This document shows positions 16,592 through 25,392 of a stretch of 64,000 nucleotides of DNA, piece by piece (the stretch's first letter is position 1; the number at the start of each line of letters is the position of its first letter). A model generated the notes under the pieces. It was not told where the DNA came from. It saw only the letters and a program-made list of their open reading frames with translations, and did no database searches. The DNA comes from Sporobacter sp963675425. Its GTDB lineage: Bacteria > Bacillota > Clostridia > Oscillospirales > Oscillospiraceae. The translations under genes and the position numbers were made by a program. The stretch spans positions 4,092,001-4,156,000 of the forward strand of contig OY776214.1 of NCBI GenBank assembly GCA_963675425.1, given 5' to 3'.

Positions 16592-18432
16592 CGTAAAAGC
16601 TCCTCTGCGGCCCGGACAACGCCGTCCACGTCAATCCCGTAAGCCGCGCGCAGCTCTTCGACCTTGCCCTGGGGTATAAATTGGCTGCCGAGATTTAAAA
16701 GGCGGATGCCCTTCAGGTCCGGACATTGGCCGGCGGCATGCTGCGCCAGCCTTTGCCCAACGCAGCCGGAGGCCACACACTCTTCCAAAACAAGCAACCG
16801 GCTTGTTTTTTTAATGGAAGCGTCAACCTCGCTGTAATCAAGCGGCTGGATTACGCCGAGCTTTATGATCTCGGCCGATATACCGCGTTCGGCCAGAATG
16901 TCGGCCGCGTCGAGCGCCGTGTTTATATTAACGCCGTAGGTCACAAGCGTAATATCCTTACCTGAGCGAACGCACTTTGATGACAAAACGCCGCCATCCT
17001 TATAGCGTCCCTCGCCGCCTCTCGGATAGCGTACGGCCACAGGACCCGCTGTTCCATAGACGGCGCGGCGGAGCATATCCCGCAGCTCCTTGTAACTGGC
17101 CGGGCAAAAAACTGTCATGCCCGGAACGGTCGATAAATAGCCGACATCAAAGATACCCTGATGCGTCTCACCGTCGCTGCCGACAAGGCCCGCCCGGTCA
17201 ACAGCCAGCACGACATGCAGCTTTGACAGCGCGATATCGTGGATCAGCATATCGTAAGACCGCTGCAGAAACGTCGAGTATACGGCAAAGACCGGCAGGC
17301 AGCCCTGCGCGGCCAAACCCGCGGCCATCGATGCGCCATGCCCCTCGGCAATACCGACGTCAAAAAAACGGTCCGGAAACTTCGCGGCAAAATGACTCAG
17401 TCCCGTACCGCTCGTCATAGCGGCTGTAATGGCGGCAATACGCCAATCCTGCTGGGCCAGCCGCGTGAGCTCCTCGCCGAAAACGGTAGAAAAGCAGGCG
17501 TTCTCACCGCAGATGATGCCTTTTTTATAGTCAAAGGGCGATACGCCGTGATACAGGTCCGGCGTGTCCTCTGAGTAGATATAACCTTTCCCTTTTTGCG
17601 TGATAACATGGATGAGGACCGGCTCGCCGAGGGTTCTGGCCCAGGTAAGCGCCTCTACCATACGCTTAATGTTGTGCCCGTCGATCGGTCCGGCGTATTG
17701 CAGGCCCATCTCCTCAAACATGCTGCAGTGAAGCATTGTTTCTTTGACGGCGCTTTTAACGGCGTGCGTCAGCCGGTAGATATAACGGCCTCCGGGAAAC
17801 TTCTCCATAAAGCGCCGATAGCGTTTTTTAAACGCCGTATAGGACGGCTTGAGCCGTTGGCGGGCCAGATAGGCCGCAATGCCGCCGACATTGGGCGTGA
17901 TGGACATGCCGTTGTCATTTAAGATAATAATAAGCGGCTCGCCGCTCTGTCCGGCGTCGCTGAGGCCCTCGTAAGACAGGCCTCCCGTGAGCGCGCCGTC
18001 GCCGATAACGGACAGGACGCTGTAGTCCCGACGGCCGATGGTCCGGGCGCGGGCCATGCCGAGCGCCACGGAAATGGAGTCCGACGCATGTCCGGCGATA
18101 AAGGCGTCATGTTGTGATTCCGTCGGCTTGGGAAAACCGGACAGGCCTCCAAACTGGCGCAGTGTGCCGAAACAGTCCTTTCGGCCTGTTAAAAGCTTGT
18201 GTACGTAGCTTTGATGTCCGACGTCGAAAACGACCCGGTCTTGTGCGGTGTCGAACACCCGATGTATGGCAACCGTCAACTCGACGACGCCGAGATTGGA
18301 CGCCAGATGGCCGCCGGTTTTGGATACGCTTCTGATCATGAACTGCCGGATCTCATCGCACAGGGCGGCAAGCTCCGCGTCGCTCAGGTTTTTTATGTCT
18401 CCGGGTAAATTTAAACGGTCCAATAATTCCAA
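16588..18432 (-). CDS. dxs: 1-deoxy-D-xylulose-5-phosphate synthase
   Basis: 614 residues, normal size. First enzyme of the MEP isoprenoid pathway: condenses pyruvate and glyceraldehyde-3-phosphate with thiamine diphosphate. Seen: the N-terminal HLASNLGVVELTVAIH (residues 42-57), ThDP motif GDGALTGGLSYEGLSDAG, central GPIDGHN, and the transketolase pyrimidine domain with DRAGLVGSDGETHQGIFD and YPRGG. Start is a TTG with GAGGG six bases upstream. It sits between oapA and tlyA, the standard OLE-locus order. Confidence 0.96.
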   Translation of the reverse strand: MELLDRLNLPGDIKNLSDAELAALCDEIRQFMIRSVSKTGGHLASNLGVVELTVAIHRVFDTAQDRVVFDVGHQSYVHKLLTGRKDCFGTLRQFGGLSGFPKPTESQHDAFIAGHASDSISVALGMARARTIGRRDYSVLSVIGDGALTGGLSYEGLSDAGQSGEPLIIILNDNGMSITPNVGGIAAYLARQRLKPSYTAFKKRYRRFMEKFPGGRYIYRLTHAVKSAVKETMLHCSMFEEMGLQYAGPIDGHNIKRMVEALTWARTLGEPVLIHVITQKGKGYIYSEDTPDLYHGVSPFDYKKGIICGENACFSTVFGEELTRLAQQDWRIAAITAAMTSGTGLSHFAAKFPDRFFDVGIAEGHGASMAAGLAAQGCLPVFAVYSTFLQRSYDMLIHDIALSKLHVVLAVDRAGLVGSDGETHQGIFDVGYLSTVPGMTVFCPASYKELRDMLRRAVYGTAGPVAVRYPRGGEGRYKDGGVLSSKCVRSGKDITLVTYGVNINTALDAADILAERGISAEIIKLGVIQPLDYSEVDASIKKTSRLLVLEECVASGCVGQRLAQHAAGQCPDLKGIRLLNLGSQFIPQGKVEELRAAYGIDVDGVVRAAEELLR

Positions 18433-18441
18433 TGGATACCC

Positions 18442-18981
18442 TCATTTTTTTCCAAATAGCCTTTTAAAAAAGCTGATCAGCTTGCCGGCGTCCAGTACGA
18501 TATTCGTACTGTTATTGATTGCCAGCGCCTTGCCCGCGGCTTTGCCGCCGACTGTGGCCCCCGTCACGAGGCCGGATATAATAAGCTGCATGAGAAGGTT
18601 CGGCAGTGAAAAATCGCTGACGAGCTTTGTGACGATGAGCGCGGAGGTCGCGCCGCTGATAATGCCTGAAATATCGCCGACGACATCATTGCAGATGCTG
18701 GCAACCTTCTCAGCGTTGCGGATAAGCCGGATGGCTTCCGACGCTCCGCGCTCCTTATGCGCGGCCATCGAGTGAAACGGCGCCACAGACGCCGCCGTAA
18801 CAGATACGCCGATGATGTCAAACGCGATGCCGAGCAGGATGAATACGGCCAAAACCACAAATGCCATGACATAACCGAGGCTCCCCAATACGGTCGAGGT
18901 TGCCAGAACGAGTGTCATGGATATAATAACGCTTATAATGGTAATTTTAATAACCCATCTCGGGCTTGTTTTTGTCTTCAT
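18442..18981 (-). CDS. oapA: OLE RNA-associated membrane protein OapA
   Basis: 179 residues with at least two strong N-terminal transmembrane segments (residues about 10-32 and 36-62: IKITIISVIISMTLVLAT, AFVVLAVFILLGIAFDIIG) and two weaker ones in the C-terminal half, ending in a basic tail (FFKRLFGKK). The segment TAASVAPFHSMAAHKERGA followed by CNDVVGDISGIISG is the pattern I associate with OapA, a DUF21-like relative that binds OLE RNA and brings it to the membrane (role in cold, alcohol and Mg2+ stress in Bacillus halodurans; established knowledge). It lies immediately 3' of the OLE-sized non-coding region and 10 bp before dxs. Assignment rests on synteny plus sequence character. Confidence 0.85.
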   Translation of the reverse strand: MKTKTSPRWVIKITIISVIISMTLVLATSTVLGSLGYVMAFVVLAVFILLGIAFDIIGVSVTAASVAPFHSMAAHKERGASEAIRLIRNAEKVASICNDVVGDISGIISGATSALIVTKLVSDFSLPNLLMQLIISGLVTGATVGGKAAGKALAINNSTNIVLDAGKLISFFKRLFGKK

Positions 18982-19009
18982 TATTTAAAAACACCAGAAT
19001 ACAAATTAT

Positions 19010-19678
19010 GATGTTCACTCTGCTTTTTAATGCAGCGGCGACAAGCTGAGTAAATCTTACGGCTTAGGTACGGGCTGGATTTCCCCCACAGCTACCCCTC
19101 GTTGCCGATCAGGCGGTTTCCCTTTAAAGCCGCGTTCGACGCGTTGCCGTCGTCGCTGCCCGATTGCCACTTAGTCCGCACTGCAATCCCCATCCTGTCA
19201 CGGGGACAGGTTCTCCCCGAACAGCCTAGGTGTTTTCCACTGACAGTCAAGCCGTCTCTTAGCCTCTTTTGCAGGAAATATTTCAAGGGGCAATAGCGCC
19301 CGGCGCTGTGGCCACAACGCCGAACATTTAATCCCCTATCCGCAGGTCCCACTCAAGGCAGGCTACTCTGCACACAGCGCACGACGTTTAGCCAATGCAC
19401 CGCATTGCAGGTTCAATCCTGTCCCGTACAAAGACCGCGCTCAGCGTATGAGTACGGCAAAGCACGAAAACAGGTCTCCGCATAAACAGGGTCGGGGTCT
19501 CCATGCCGTTGGAGGCCGCCCTGAGTATGCAAGCGCGGCATTCCGCGCTTCCCCCCAGCATCCACCCCAAACTGGGCGTTCAAAGCAAACACAAGGGGTT
19601 TCGCAGGTGTGCCCTTCAAAGGATTTTTAGGCCCTTCCTGGGAGACGGCAGATCTGACTAGGATACTGCGCCGCTGTA
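19010..19678 (-). ncRNA. ole: OLE RNA (ornate large extremophilic RNA), by synteny
   Basis: About 670 nt with no credible protein gene lie between ispA (upstream) and oapA (downstream), the diagnostic place of OLE RNA in Firmicutes; the usual OLE length is about 600 nt. The minus strand is rich in local palindromes (for example ATGCCGTTGGAGG loops, GCGCGGAATGCCGCGC, CCTGTCCCCGTGACAGG, GGCGTTGTGGCCACAGCGCC) and GGGGA/GGATAG purine tracts. A promoter-like sequence sits at its 5' end over the ispA stop. Ends are approximate; the 3' end is taken just before the oapA start. Confidence 0.82.
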
Positions 19679-19684
19679 AACTCT

Positions 19685-19713
19685 ATATTAACAAGAAAAT
19701 ACCAATTTATCAA
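19685..19713 (-). promoter_or_regulatory. candidate promoter of OLE RNA
   Basis: Minus strand TTGATA (19708-19713), 17-bp spacer, TAATAT (19685-19690), overlapping the ispA stop codon. This would let OLE RNA and oapA be expressed separately from the long operon. Confidence 0.65.
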
Positions 19714-20591
19714 CACTTTCTTTCTTCCAGAAATCTGGCAAGGGTTTCAAGAAATCCCGTATTCGCAAAGTGTCCCGCAAGCGACGAAACGGCCTGCTGC
19801 GTCTTTTCGTGGATAATGCGCCGGCACTCGTCCACGCCGAAAAGCGTTACAAACGTCGATTTGCTGTTGGCCTCGTCCGATCCGGCGGGCTTACCAAGCT
19901 CATCCGTTTGGCCGGTGACGTCCAAAACGTCGTCGCGGATCTGAAACGCGAGCCCAAGCGCCGCCGCGTAGTTCATCGCCGCTTTCATCTGGGCCTCGCT
20001 CCCGCCGGCGGCGGCTACGCCGATTTGGGCTGAAGCTATCAGCATGGACGCCGTTTTCAGCGCGTGGATGCCCGATATCTCCTCATACGTCAGCTTGCGC
20101 GTTTCACTCTCCATATCAAGTGTCTGACCAAGGCAGATGCCATCCGTCCCGGCCGCCCTGGCCAGAAGCCTGCCCATCGTCACAACACGTTGCGCCGGCA
20201 GCTCCGAACTGAGCAGCAGCCCAAAGGCTTCGGCCTGGAGCGCGTCACCCGCCAGCGTTGCGATACATTCGCCGAAAACGATATGATTTGTAGGCTTGCC
20301 GCGGCGCAGCGCGTCGTCGTCCATACAGGGCAGATCGTCGTGGATAAGCGAATACGTATGCAGCATCTCAACGGCCGCCGCCGCCGGCGCGGCCTTTTCC
20401 GGCTCCCCGCCGGCAGCCCCACAAAACTGCAGGACGATGACCGGCCGGATGCGCTTGCCGCCGGCCATAACACTGTAGCGCATCGCATCGGTCAGCACGC
20501 TTTTCGGTGCGCGCTGAAAATAGTGCTCCAGCTGCTTTTCGACCAGGGCGCGGCCCTCGCCATACGCGCGGTCAAATTCTTCTTTCATCAT
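19710..20591 (-). CDS. ispA: polyprenyl synthetase (farnesyl/geranylgeranyl diphosphate synthase)
   Basis: About 293 residues from ATG 20591 (or 20588). An open reading frame extends further upstream but overlaps xseB, so the internal start with GGAG upstream was chosen. It condenses IPP with allylic diphosphates. Seen: GGKRIRPVI, first Asp-rich motif LIHDDLPCMDDDALRRG (with the bacterial insertion typical of IspA), GDALQAEAF, and second Asp-rich motif FQIRDDVLDVTG. Follows xseB by 7 bp. With dxs in the same cluster it makes isoprenoid precursors for lipid carriers and quinones. Confidence 0.94.
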   Translation of the reverse strand: MMKEEFDRAYGEGRALVEKQLEHYFQRAPKSVLTDAMRYSVMAGGKRIRPVIVLQFCGAAGGEPEKAAPAAAAVEMLHTYSLIHDDLPCMDDDALRRGKPTNHIVFGECIATLAGDALQAEAFGLLLSSELPAQRVVTMGRLLARAAGTDGICLGQTLDMESETRKLTYEEISGIHALKTASMLIASAQIGVAAAGGSEAQMKAAMNYAAALGLAFQIRDDVLDVTGQTDELGKPAGSDEANSKSTFVTLFGVDECRRIIHEKTQQAVSSLAGHFANTGFLETLARFLEERKC

Positions 20592-20598
20592 CAAACCG

Positions 20599-20826
20599 TC
20601 ACTCCGCACTGTCAAAAACCGTCTCTTCCGGCGCGCCATCCGCACCCTTTTGAAGCTTAACGACCTTCTGCTCGGCGCCGTCCAGAAGCTTACCACAGAA
20701 TTTAATGAGTTTCGTGCCTTCCTCAAACAGCGTCAGCGATTGCTCAAGCGGCGCGTCGCCCTTCTCCAGCGTCCGGACGATCTCGTCGATACGCGTGATG
20801 GCCTGCTCAAAACTCATTTTTTCCAT
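20599..20826 (-). CDS. xseB: exodeoxyribonuclease VII small subunit
   Basis: 75 residues, usual size (70-90). The FEQAITRIDEIVRTLEKGDAPLEQSLTLFEEGTKLIKFC pattern, two helices with ALEELE-type coiled-coil heptads and the SLxLFEEG motif, is diagnostic. It assembles with XseA (21601-22791). Here the two genes are separated by a GNAT gene and a MITE-like repeat, though they usually touch. Confidence 0.94.
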   Translation of the reverse strand: MEKMSFEQAITRIDEIVRTLEKGDAPLEQSLTLFEEGTKLIKFCGKLLDGAEQKVVKLQKGADGAPEETVFDSAE

Positions 20827-20905
20827 AGGGATTCTCCTTTATGTCTGATCGTTGATTGTATATTCCGTTTTTAGAGCCCGATGGCTCATCAGGCCGCCGA
20901 CCGCT

Positions 20906-21376
20906 TTATATCAGCGTCAGCGTCATGTCCGTAAAGCTGGGCTTGGCGAACGGCTTAAAGCCGAGCCTTTCGTATACTGGTTTTCCCATTTCAGAGGCTG
21001 ACAGCTGAAGACGCGACAGGTTTTCTTCCTTTGCTTTTTGGATCAGCAGCTCCAACACCTTTGTGGAATAGCCCTTTCGGCGATATTCCGGATAAGTCAG
21101 GACATTGAGGATCGTACCATACTTCCCGGTCGGCGTAAAAATATTGGCGGGCATTTCGCTGATCGTCAGAAAAGCGGTCGAAGCAACCGCCCCGTCTGCT
21201 TCGGCAAACGCTGCATAAAAGTCCTTGTTCAGGTGCGCCTTGTAGTAATTGGTCATCTGCGCGCGGATAGCCGCTTTCAGGTCATCTGCAGCCGTCCAGC
21301 CCTCCGCGGCGAAATAGTCAAACCGCACGCGGATGTAGTTATCGATATCGTCCGGGGCTGCCAGTCGTATGGTCAT
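20906..21376 (-). CDS. GNAT family N-acetyltransferase
   Basis: 156 residues from the ATG at 21376 (GGAGG seven bases upstream). Central acetyl-CoA motif in LNVLTYPEYRRKGYSTKVLELLIQKAKEE (about residues 95-123), then ASEMGKPVYERLGFKP. The substrate is unknown. It sits between xseA and xseB together with a MITE-like repeat, which suggests later insertion into an operon that is contiguous in relatives. Confidence 0.85.
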   Translation of the reverse strand: MTIRLAAPDDIDNYIRVRFDYFAAEGWTAADDLKAAIRAQMTNYYKAHLNKDFYAAFAEADGAVASTAFLTISEMPANIFTPTGKYGTILNVLTYPEYRRKGYSTKVLELLIQKAKEENLSRLQLSASEMGKPVYERLGFKPFAKPSFTDMTLTLI

Positions 21377-21431
21377 GCTTGTTCCTCCGTTAGGCGGCAG
21401 GTGCTTAAAAACTGCACCTTCTGCCATTCAT

Positions 21432-21557
21432 GCCTCCCTTGTTAAAGGGAGGGGGACCGCGCCAGCGGTGGTGGGATTTTTTAACGTGATATCGCCTCTA
21501 GGTAAACGGAATCCCTCCGGCAGGCTAAGCCTGCCACCTCCCTTTAACAAGGGAGGC
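21432..21557. repeat. MITE-like element with terminal inverted repeats, copy 1
   Basis: About 126 bp bounded by 21-bp terminal inverted repeats starting GCCTCCCTTGTTAAAGGGAG and ending with its complement. Each arm has inner palindromes: ACCGCGCCAGCGGT on the left, GGCAGGCTAAGCCTGCC on the right. A second copy in reverse orientation is at 48643-48772. No coding potential. Confidence 0.75.
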
Positions 21558-21600
21558 GTATGATCCGAACACCGTAATCGTACGCGTATAAAGCCACGTT

Positions 21601-22791
21601 TTAATCCACCGTTGCCGACAGCTTGTCCTTTTGGAGCTGGACGGTTATTTTGTCTCCGCTTTTGACCTCGGACGCTTTCTTGATGACGCGGCCGTCTTCG
21701 CTCTGCGCCACGGCGTAACCGCGCCCCAGAACCTTCAGCGGGCTCATGGCATCAAGAGACGCGGCCAGATGGATATATTGCTCGCGCGCAGCCTTGAACG
21801 AGGACAGCGCCGCCGAATTGAGGCGCTCCTGCGCAAAGTCCAGCATGAGGCGCTTATCGTCAATGGTGTTTTTCGGACTTTGGAGCACGCGCTTATTCTG
21901 CAGGTCTGTAAGACGACGTCGAAGGGCCTGAAGTTCCCGCCCGAGCGTCTGGCCGGCGCGCAGGTCAAAACTCTTGAGTGTTTCGCGCATGTCGGCAATG
22001 TCCGGCACGGCCAGCTCGGCCGCGTTAGAGGGCGTCGCGGCCCTCAGATCCGCCACAAAATCGGAAATGGTGACGTCCGGCTCGTGGCCGACGGCGGAGA
22101 TGACGGGTATGACGGACTCGAAGACGGCGCGCGCCACGCGCTCGTCGTTAAACGCCCACAGGTCCTCGATGGACCCGCCGCCGCGCCCGGTGATGATAAG
22201 GTCGGCCACGTTATAGCGGTTGGCGTAGCGAATCGCGCCGGTGATTTCCAAAGGCGCTTCTGCGCCTTGTACACGCACGGGCAGAATGATTACCTTGGAC
22301 AGCGGCCACCGCTTTCCAAGTACGCGGATGATATCCCGCACGGCCGCGCCGGCGCCTGACGTTATGACGGCAATCCGGTCCGGAAAACGCGGGATCGGCT
22401 TCTTATATTGAGAGTCGAAAAGGCCCTCTTTTAATAGCTTTTCCTTGAGCTGTTCAAACGCGACATACAGGTCTCCCACGCCGTCGGGCGTCAGCTCATT
22501 GACATACAGCTGATACGCGCCGTCGCGCGGAAAGACACTCACCCGCCCGAACGCAACGACCTTCATCCCGTTTTCGGGTTTAAAGCGTATTTTTGAGGCG
22601 CTGGAACGGAACATCACACAGCGAAGTGCGCCGTTTTCATCCTTCATCGTAAAATAATGATGGCCCGACGGGTACACCTTATAGTTGGACAGTTCGCCGC
22701 GCACATAGATATTGCTGAGCGCGTAATCGCTCTCAATCAGCGCCTTGACGTATTCGTTGAGCTCCGTGACATTAAATATTCGTTGTTCCAT
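21601..22791 (-). CDS. xseA: exodeoxyribonuclease VII large subunit
   Basis: 396 residues. N-terminal OB fold (VTELNEYVKALIESDYALSNIYVRGELSNYKVYPSGHHYFTMKDENGALRCVMF, residues 8-61), catalytic domain with RFPDRIAVITSGAGAAVRDI, IIILPVRVQGAEAP, RGGGSIEDLWAFNDE and SAVGHEPDVTISDFVADLRAATPSNAAEL, then a coiled-coil region that binds XseB. It degrades single-stranded DNA ends with XseB. Overlaps the end of the TsaD-like gene by 20 nt. Confidence 0.96.
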   Translation of the reverse strand: MEQRIFNVTELNEYVKALIESDYALSNIYVRGELSNYKVYPSGHHYFTMKDENGALRCVMFRSSASKIRFKPENGMKVVAFGRVSVFPRDGAYQLYVNELTPDGVGDLYVAFEQLKEKLLKEGLFDSQYKKPIPRFPDRIAVITSGAGAAVRDIIRVLGKRWPLSKVIILPVRVQGAEAPLEITGAIRYANRYNVADLIITGRGGGSIEDLWAFNDERVARAVFESVIPVISAVGHEPDVTISDFVADLRAATPSNAAELAVPDIADMRETLKSFDLRAGQTLGRELQALRRRLTDLQNKRVLQSPKNTIDDKRLMLDFAQERLNSAALSSFKAAREQYIHLAASLDAMSPLKVLGRGYAVAQSEDGRVIKKASEVKSGDKITVQLQKDKLSATVD

Positions 22792-23704
22792 CGGATGTTA
22801 CCGCCCTGTATGTAAGAATCGCCACGCCGAGCGCGTTGTCGGCCGAGCACTGCGGCGCGGCAAAATAGCCACCGGACATTTCCCGCCGCAAAAGAGAATT
22901 GCACGCAACGCCTCCGGTAAAGAGCACCGGCACGTCGCCGTATTTCTGTCGCGCCCGCTCCGTCACGTCGCCGACAGCCCGGACAATGGACATCACCGTA
23001 AAATAAGCCAGCTCCGGCCCGGCAGCACCCGCCTCGGCCAGCTGCTTCATTTTATGCTCCACACCGGACAGCGAAAAGGTTAAATTGTTAATCTTCGGCT
23101 TGTAGGAATCTCCGCCGTCCGCTTGATATGCCAGCGCATCAAGCTCACGCCCCGACGGAAACTTTAAGCCCAGAAGACCGCCGGCCCGGTCAATCAGCTG
23201 GCCGGCGGAGATATCTGTCGTGCCGCCGATGATCTCACAGCGGACGGCGCAGCCGTCCGGCTGGACAAATAAAAGCTCCGTCGTGCCGCCGGACAAATGC
23301 CAGGCGATGTGCGGCATATCCAAAAGGTCCAACCGCCCGGCGGACCAAGCCGCTGCGGCGATATGTCCCTGCTGATGCGAAAACTCAAAAAAAGGCACGC
23401 CCATTGAGCGCGCCAGAACGGCCCCGTGCGATTTGCCGGCCAAAAAGCACGGCATATATGAATCTGCCGTTTCGCGCGGCTTCGTACTCGCGCCGACGGC
23501 CAGAACCGTGTCCGGCAGCGTCAGCTCCGAAAAAACAGACGGCAGATTTTTAACGTGCAAAAACAGCGCCTCCGACTGACGCAGGCCGAGACGTCCCGGC
23601 TCGACCTCGAGAAGGCGGCCGGCATTCTCGCCGGCTTCGCCGTCGAAAACAGCGCAGCTCGTCGTGTAATTGCTTGTATCAAAGGAAAGCGCCGCTTTTT
23701 TCAC
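22772..23704 (-). CDS. TsaD/Kae1-like protein (peptidase M22 family paralogue)
   Basis: 310 residues with the ASKHA ATPase fold of TsaD. N-terminal LSFDTSNYTTSCAVFD, metal-site HQQGHIAAA (His-x3-His as in TsaD), WHLSGGTTELLFV (phosphate loop), GLKFPSGRELD and TGGVACNSLLRREM. It is shorter and more diverged than canonical TsaD and lies in the nusB-xseA operon, a place where clostridia carry a TsaD paralogue. Whether it takes part in tRNA t6A synthesis is unclear. GTG start overlaps the nusB stop (GTGA). Confidence 0.8.
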   Translation of the reverse strand: MKKAALSFDTSNYTTSCAVFDGEAGENAGRLLEVEPGRLGLRQSEALFLHVKNLPSVFSELTLPDTVLAVGASTKPRETADSYMPCFLAGKSHGAVLARSMGVPFFEFSHQQGHIAAAAWSAGRLDLLDMPHIAWHLSGGTTELLFVQPDGCAVRCEIIGGTTDISAGQLIDRAGGLLGLKFPSGRELDALAYQADGGDSYKPKINNLTFSLSGVEHKMKQLAEAGAAGPELAYFTVMSIVRAVGDVTERARQKYGDVPVLFTGGVACNSLLRREMSGGYFAAPQCSADNALGVAILTYRAVTSDGTTNI

Positions 23705-24153
23705 CCGAATGTCACTTCATTTCTTACAAAACTGCCTAAAACGCCGTTGATAAACTTCACCGTTTCAGGCTGTTCGTATCGCTTGGCAATCTCAACCGCC
23801 TCATTGATAGCCGCCTTATCAGGTACCTCCGGCATATATAAAACCTCAAACATGGCCGTTTTCAATATGGCCACAGCCGTACGTGAAATGTGTCCGAATT
23901 TCCAGCCTACGGCGTATTTGTCGATATAGCCGTCAAGCTCCGCGGCGTGCCCGGCAATACCCCGGACGACGCGGCCGATGTACTCCAACTGTTTTTTTTC
24001 CGGATAGCTCTTATAAAGCTCGTCCTCTTCTGCGAAGGTCGCGTAATATTCTTCGTCAAACGTTTCTCCGAGTAATTCGTCCGGATTTCTCGGATTTTCT
24101 GAAAGGCCGTAACAGAGCCTTACCGCCAGTTCTCTGGCCGCTGTCCTGGTCAT
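23701..24153 (-). CDS. nusB: transcription antitermination factor NusB
   Basis: 150 residues, all-helical. RTAARELAVRLCYGLSE at the start, IGRVVRGIAGHAAELDGYIDKYAVGWKFGHISRTAVAILKTAMFEVLYMPEVPDKAAINEAVEIAKRYEQPETVKFINGVLG covers the conserved second half. It binds boxA of rRNA transcripts with NusE. An insertion after residue 25 (LGETFDEEYYATFAEEDELYKSYPEKKQ) is acidic and longer than in Bacillus. Stop overlaps the next start. Confidence 0.95.
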   Translation of the reverse strand: MTRTAARELAVRLCYGLSENPRNPDELLGETFDEEYYATFAEEDELYKSYPEKKQLEYIGRVVRGIAGHAAELDGYIDKYAVGWKFGHISRTAVAILKTAMFEVLYMPEVPDKAAINEAVEIAKRYEQPETVKFINGVLGSFVRNEVTFG

Positions 24154-24287
24154 TGGTTATCCCCTTCGCCGCCCGCGGCGGGCGGCTTCCCTCTATATAA
24201 TTGTTAATTCATTCATCATGCGTATTAACATACGGTCGGCGGAAGAACTCCCGCCGACCTTCACCTAACGCTGTACTGAAAGATTTC

Positions 24288-24659
24288 TCACTTGCTTTTC
24301 ATGGCAATCCCGCAAATATGAACGTTGACAGCCGACACGGTCATGCCCGTTGTCGACTCAATCGCCGTCGCCACGGCGTTCTGCACATGCTCGCCGATTT
24401 CGGTAATGGCAACGCCTAACGCGGCCATGATATAAATGTCGGCGAGGATTTTCCCGTCATCCATCTGGATTTTAACGCCCTTGGACAGGTTCTTTTTACC
24501 CAGCAGCTCGGCCAGATCCCGGCCGGGGGTTGAATACAGCCCCGCCACGCCCTCAACCTCAAGCGCCGCGCTGCCGGCGACGATTGCAACGACTTCCTCA
24601 GAGATGTTGACGCTGCCCTTGTCCTCACTATAGGTGATATAATCTTTATTCTCGCCCAT
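24288..24659 (-). CDS. Asp23/Gls24 family envelope stress protein (YqhY-like)
   Basis: 123 residues from the ATG at 24659 (GGGAGAGG upstream); an in-frame ATG at 24713 would add 18 residues. Conserved Asp23 pattern: GSVNISEEVVAIVAGSAALEVEGVAGLYSTPGRDLAELLGKK, IYIMAALGVAITEIGEHVQNAVATAIESTTGMTVSAVNVHICGIAM. Bacillus YqhY next to nusB is linked to acetyl-CoA carboxylase control; here it lies between nusB and the spoIIIA genes, the conserved order. Confidence 0.92.
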   Translation of the reverse strand: MGENKDYITYSEDKGSVNISEEVVAIVAGSAALEVEGVAGLYSTPGRDLAELLGKKNLSKGVKIQMDDGKILADIYIMAALGVAITEIGEHVQNAVATAIESTTGMTVSAVNVHICGIAMKSK

Positions 24660-24800
24660 TTTCGCCTCTCCCAATCTCAAATCCGAAATGGTACCGACCA
24701 TTTCTTGATTCATTCGGAACACCTCATTTTTGCCATTAACAAAAGTAGTATAATACCTGCTTTGACAGGTATTATACTACAGTTTCCCCAGAAAATAAAG

Positions 24801-25379
24801 CTATTTCACCTCGGTAATTTTTAAATCGCCGGCTCTGTAATCGGTCTGCGTGACGACAACATCGGTGATTTTGGCAACTGATGCGGCCGACAGGCCATCA
24901 TCAGGCGCCGGAACCGTAATGCTTACGCCCGTTTCCGAGATGTATACGACACAATCCGTAAACCCTTTTGCTTTAATCATATCCTCCAGCTGAGCCTCCT
25001 CAATCGAATCGGAGGCTATCTTCTGGATCTCAGCCAGCGCGGCGTCGATCATCTCCTGTGAAGCACCGTCCGTCTCGGTAACCGATGCCAGCGTTGCGGC
25101 GGCCGAATCTCTGGCCTGCTGACGATTGAGGCGAGCCGAATCGAAAAACGCCGAATCGACAACCTCTTCTTCCGGCTCATAAAACAGACCGGCGCTTGAT
25201 GTTTCGGCCTTTCCGTCTTTTCCGGCCGATGCCGTCGGCGCCGCCGAGGTCGTCGGCGATACCTCCGCTATCGCTTCGCTGTCGTTATCTTTTTTATTGT
25301 ACGACCAGTTGAGATACGCCGCGACGCACACGAACAGCAAAACAGTAATGATGACCGCGTTCCTTTTAAATGTTTTCAC
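24801..25379 (-). CDS. spoIIIAH: stage III sporulation protein AH
   Basis: 192 residues. One transmembrane segment (VIITVLLFVCVAAYLNWSY, residues 9-27), a low-complexity Ala/Ser/Thr linker (about 40-65), and a C-terminal YscJ/FliF-like ring-building domain (about 80-190: RQQARDSAAATLASVTE..., DMIKAKGFTDCVVYISETGVSITVPAP). In the mother cell membrane it binds SpoIIQ and forms the feeding-tube channel to the forespore. Starts with GTG after GAGGAGG. Last gene of the AC-AH block. Confidence 0.95.
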   Translation of the reverse strand: MKTFKRNAVIITVLLFVCVAAYLNWSYNKKDNDSEAIAEVSPTTSAAPTASAGKDGKAETSSAGLFYEPEEEVVDSAFFDSARLNRQQARDSAAATLASVTETDGASQEMIDAALAEIQKIASDSIEEAQLEDMIKAKGFTDCVVYISETGVSITVPAPDDGLSAASVAKITDVVVTQTDYRAGDLKITEVK

Positions 25380-25392
25380 TCATGATGCCTCC

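Noticed and set aside
19400..19430. tRNA T-arm-like GGTTCAATCC on the plus strand
   Set aside because: No acceptor stem, D arm or CCA end around it; it belongs to a palindrome in the OLE region.
19092..19630. Several short ORFs of 60-87 codons on both strands between oapA and ispA
   Set aside because: They overlap each other, lack ribosome binding sites, are Arg/Cys/Pro-rich, and the region is better explained by OLE RNA.
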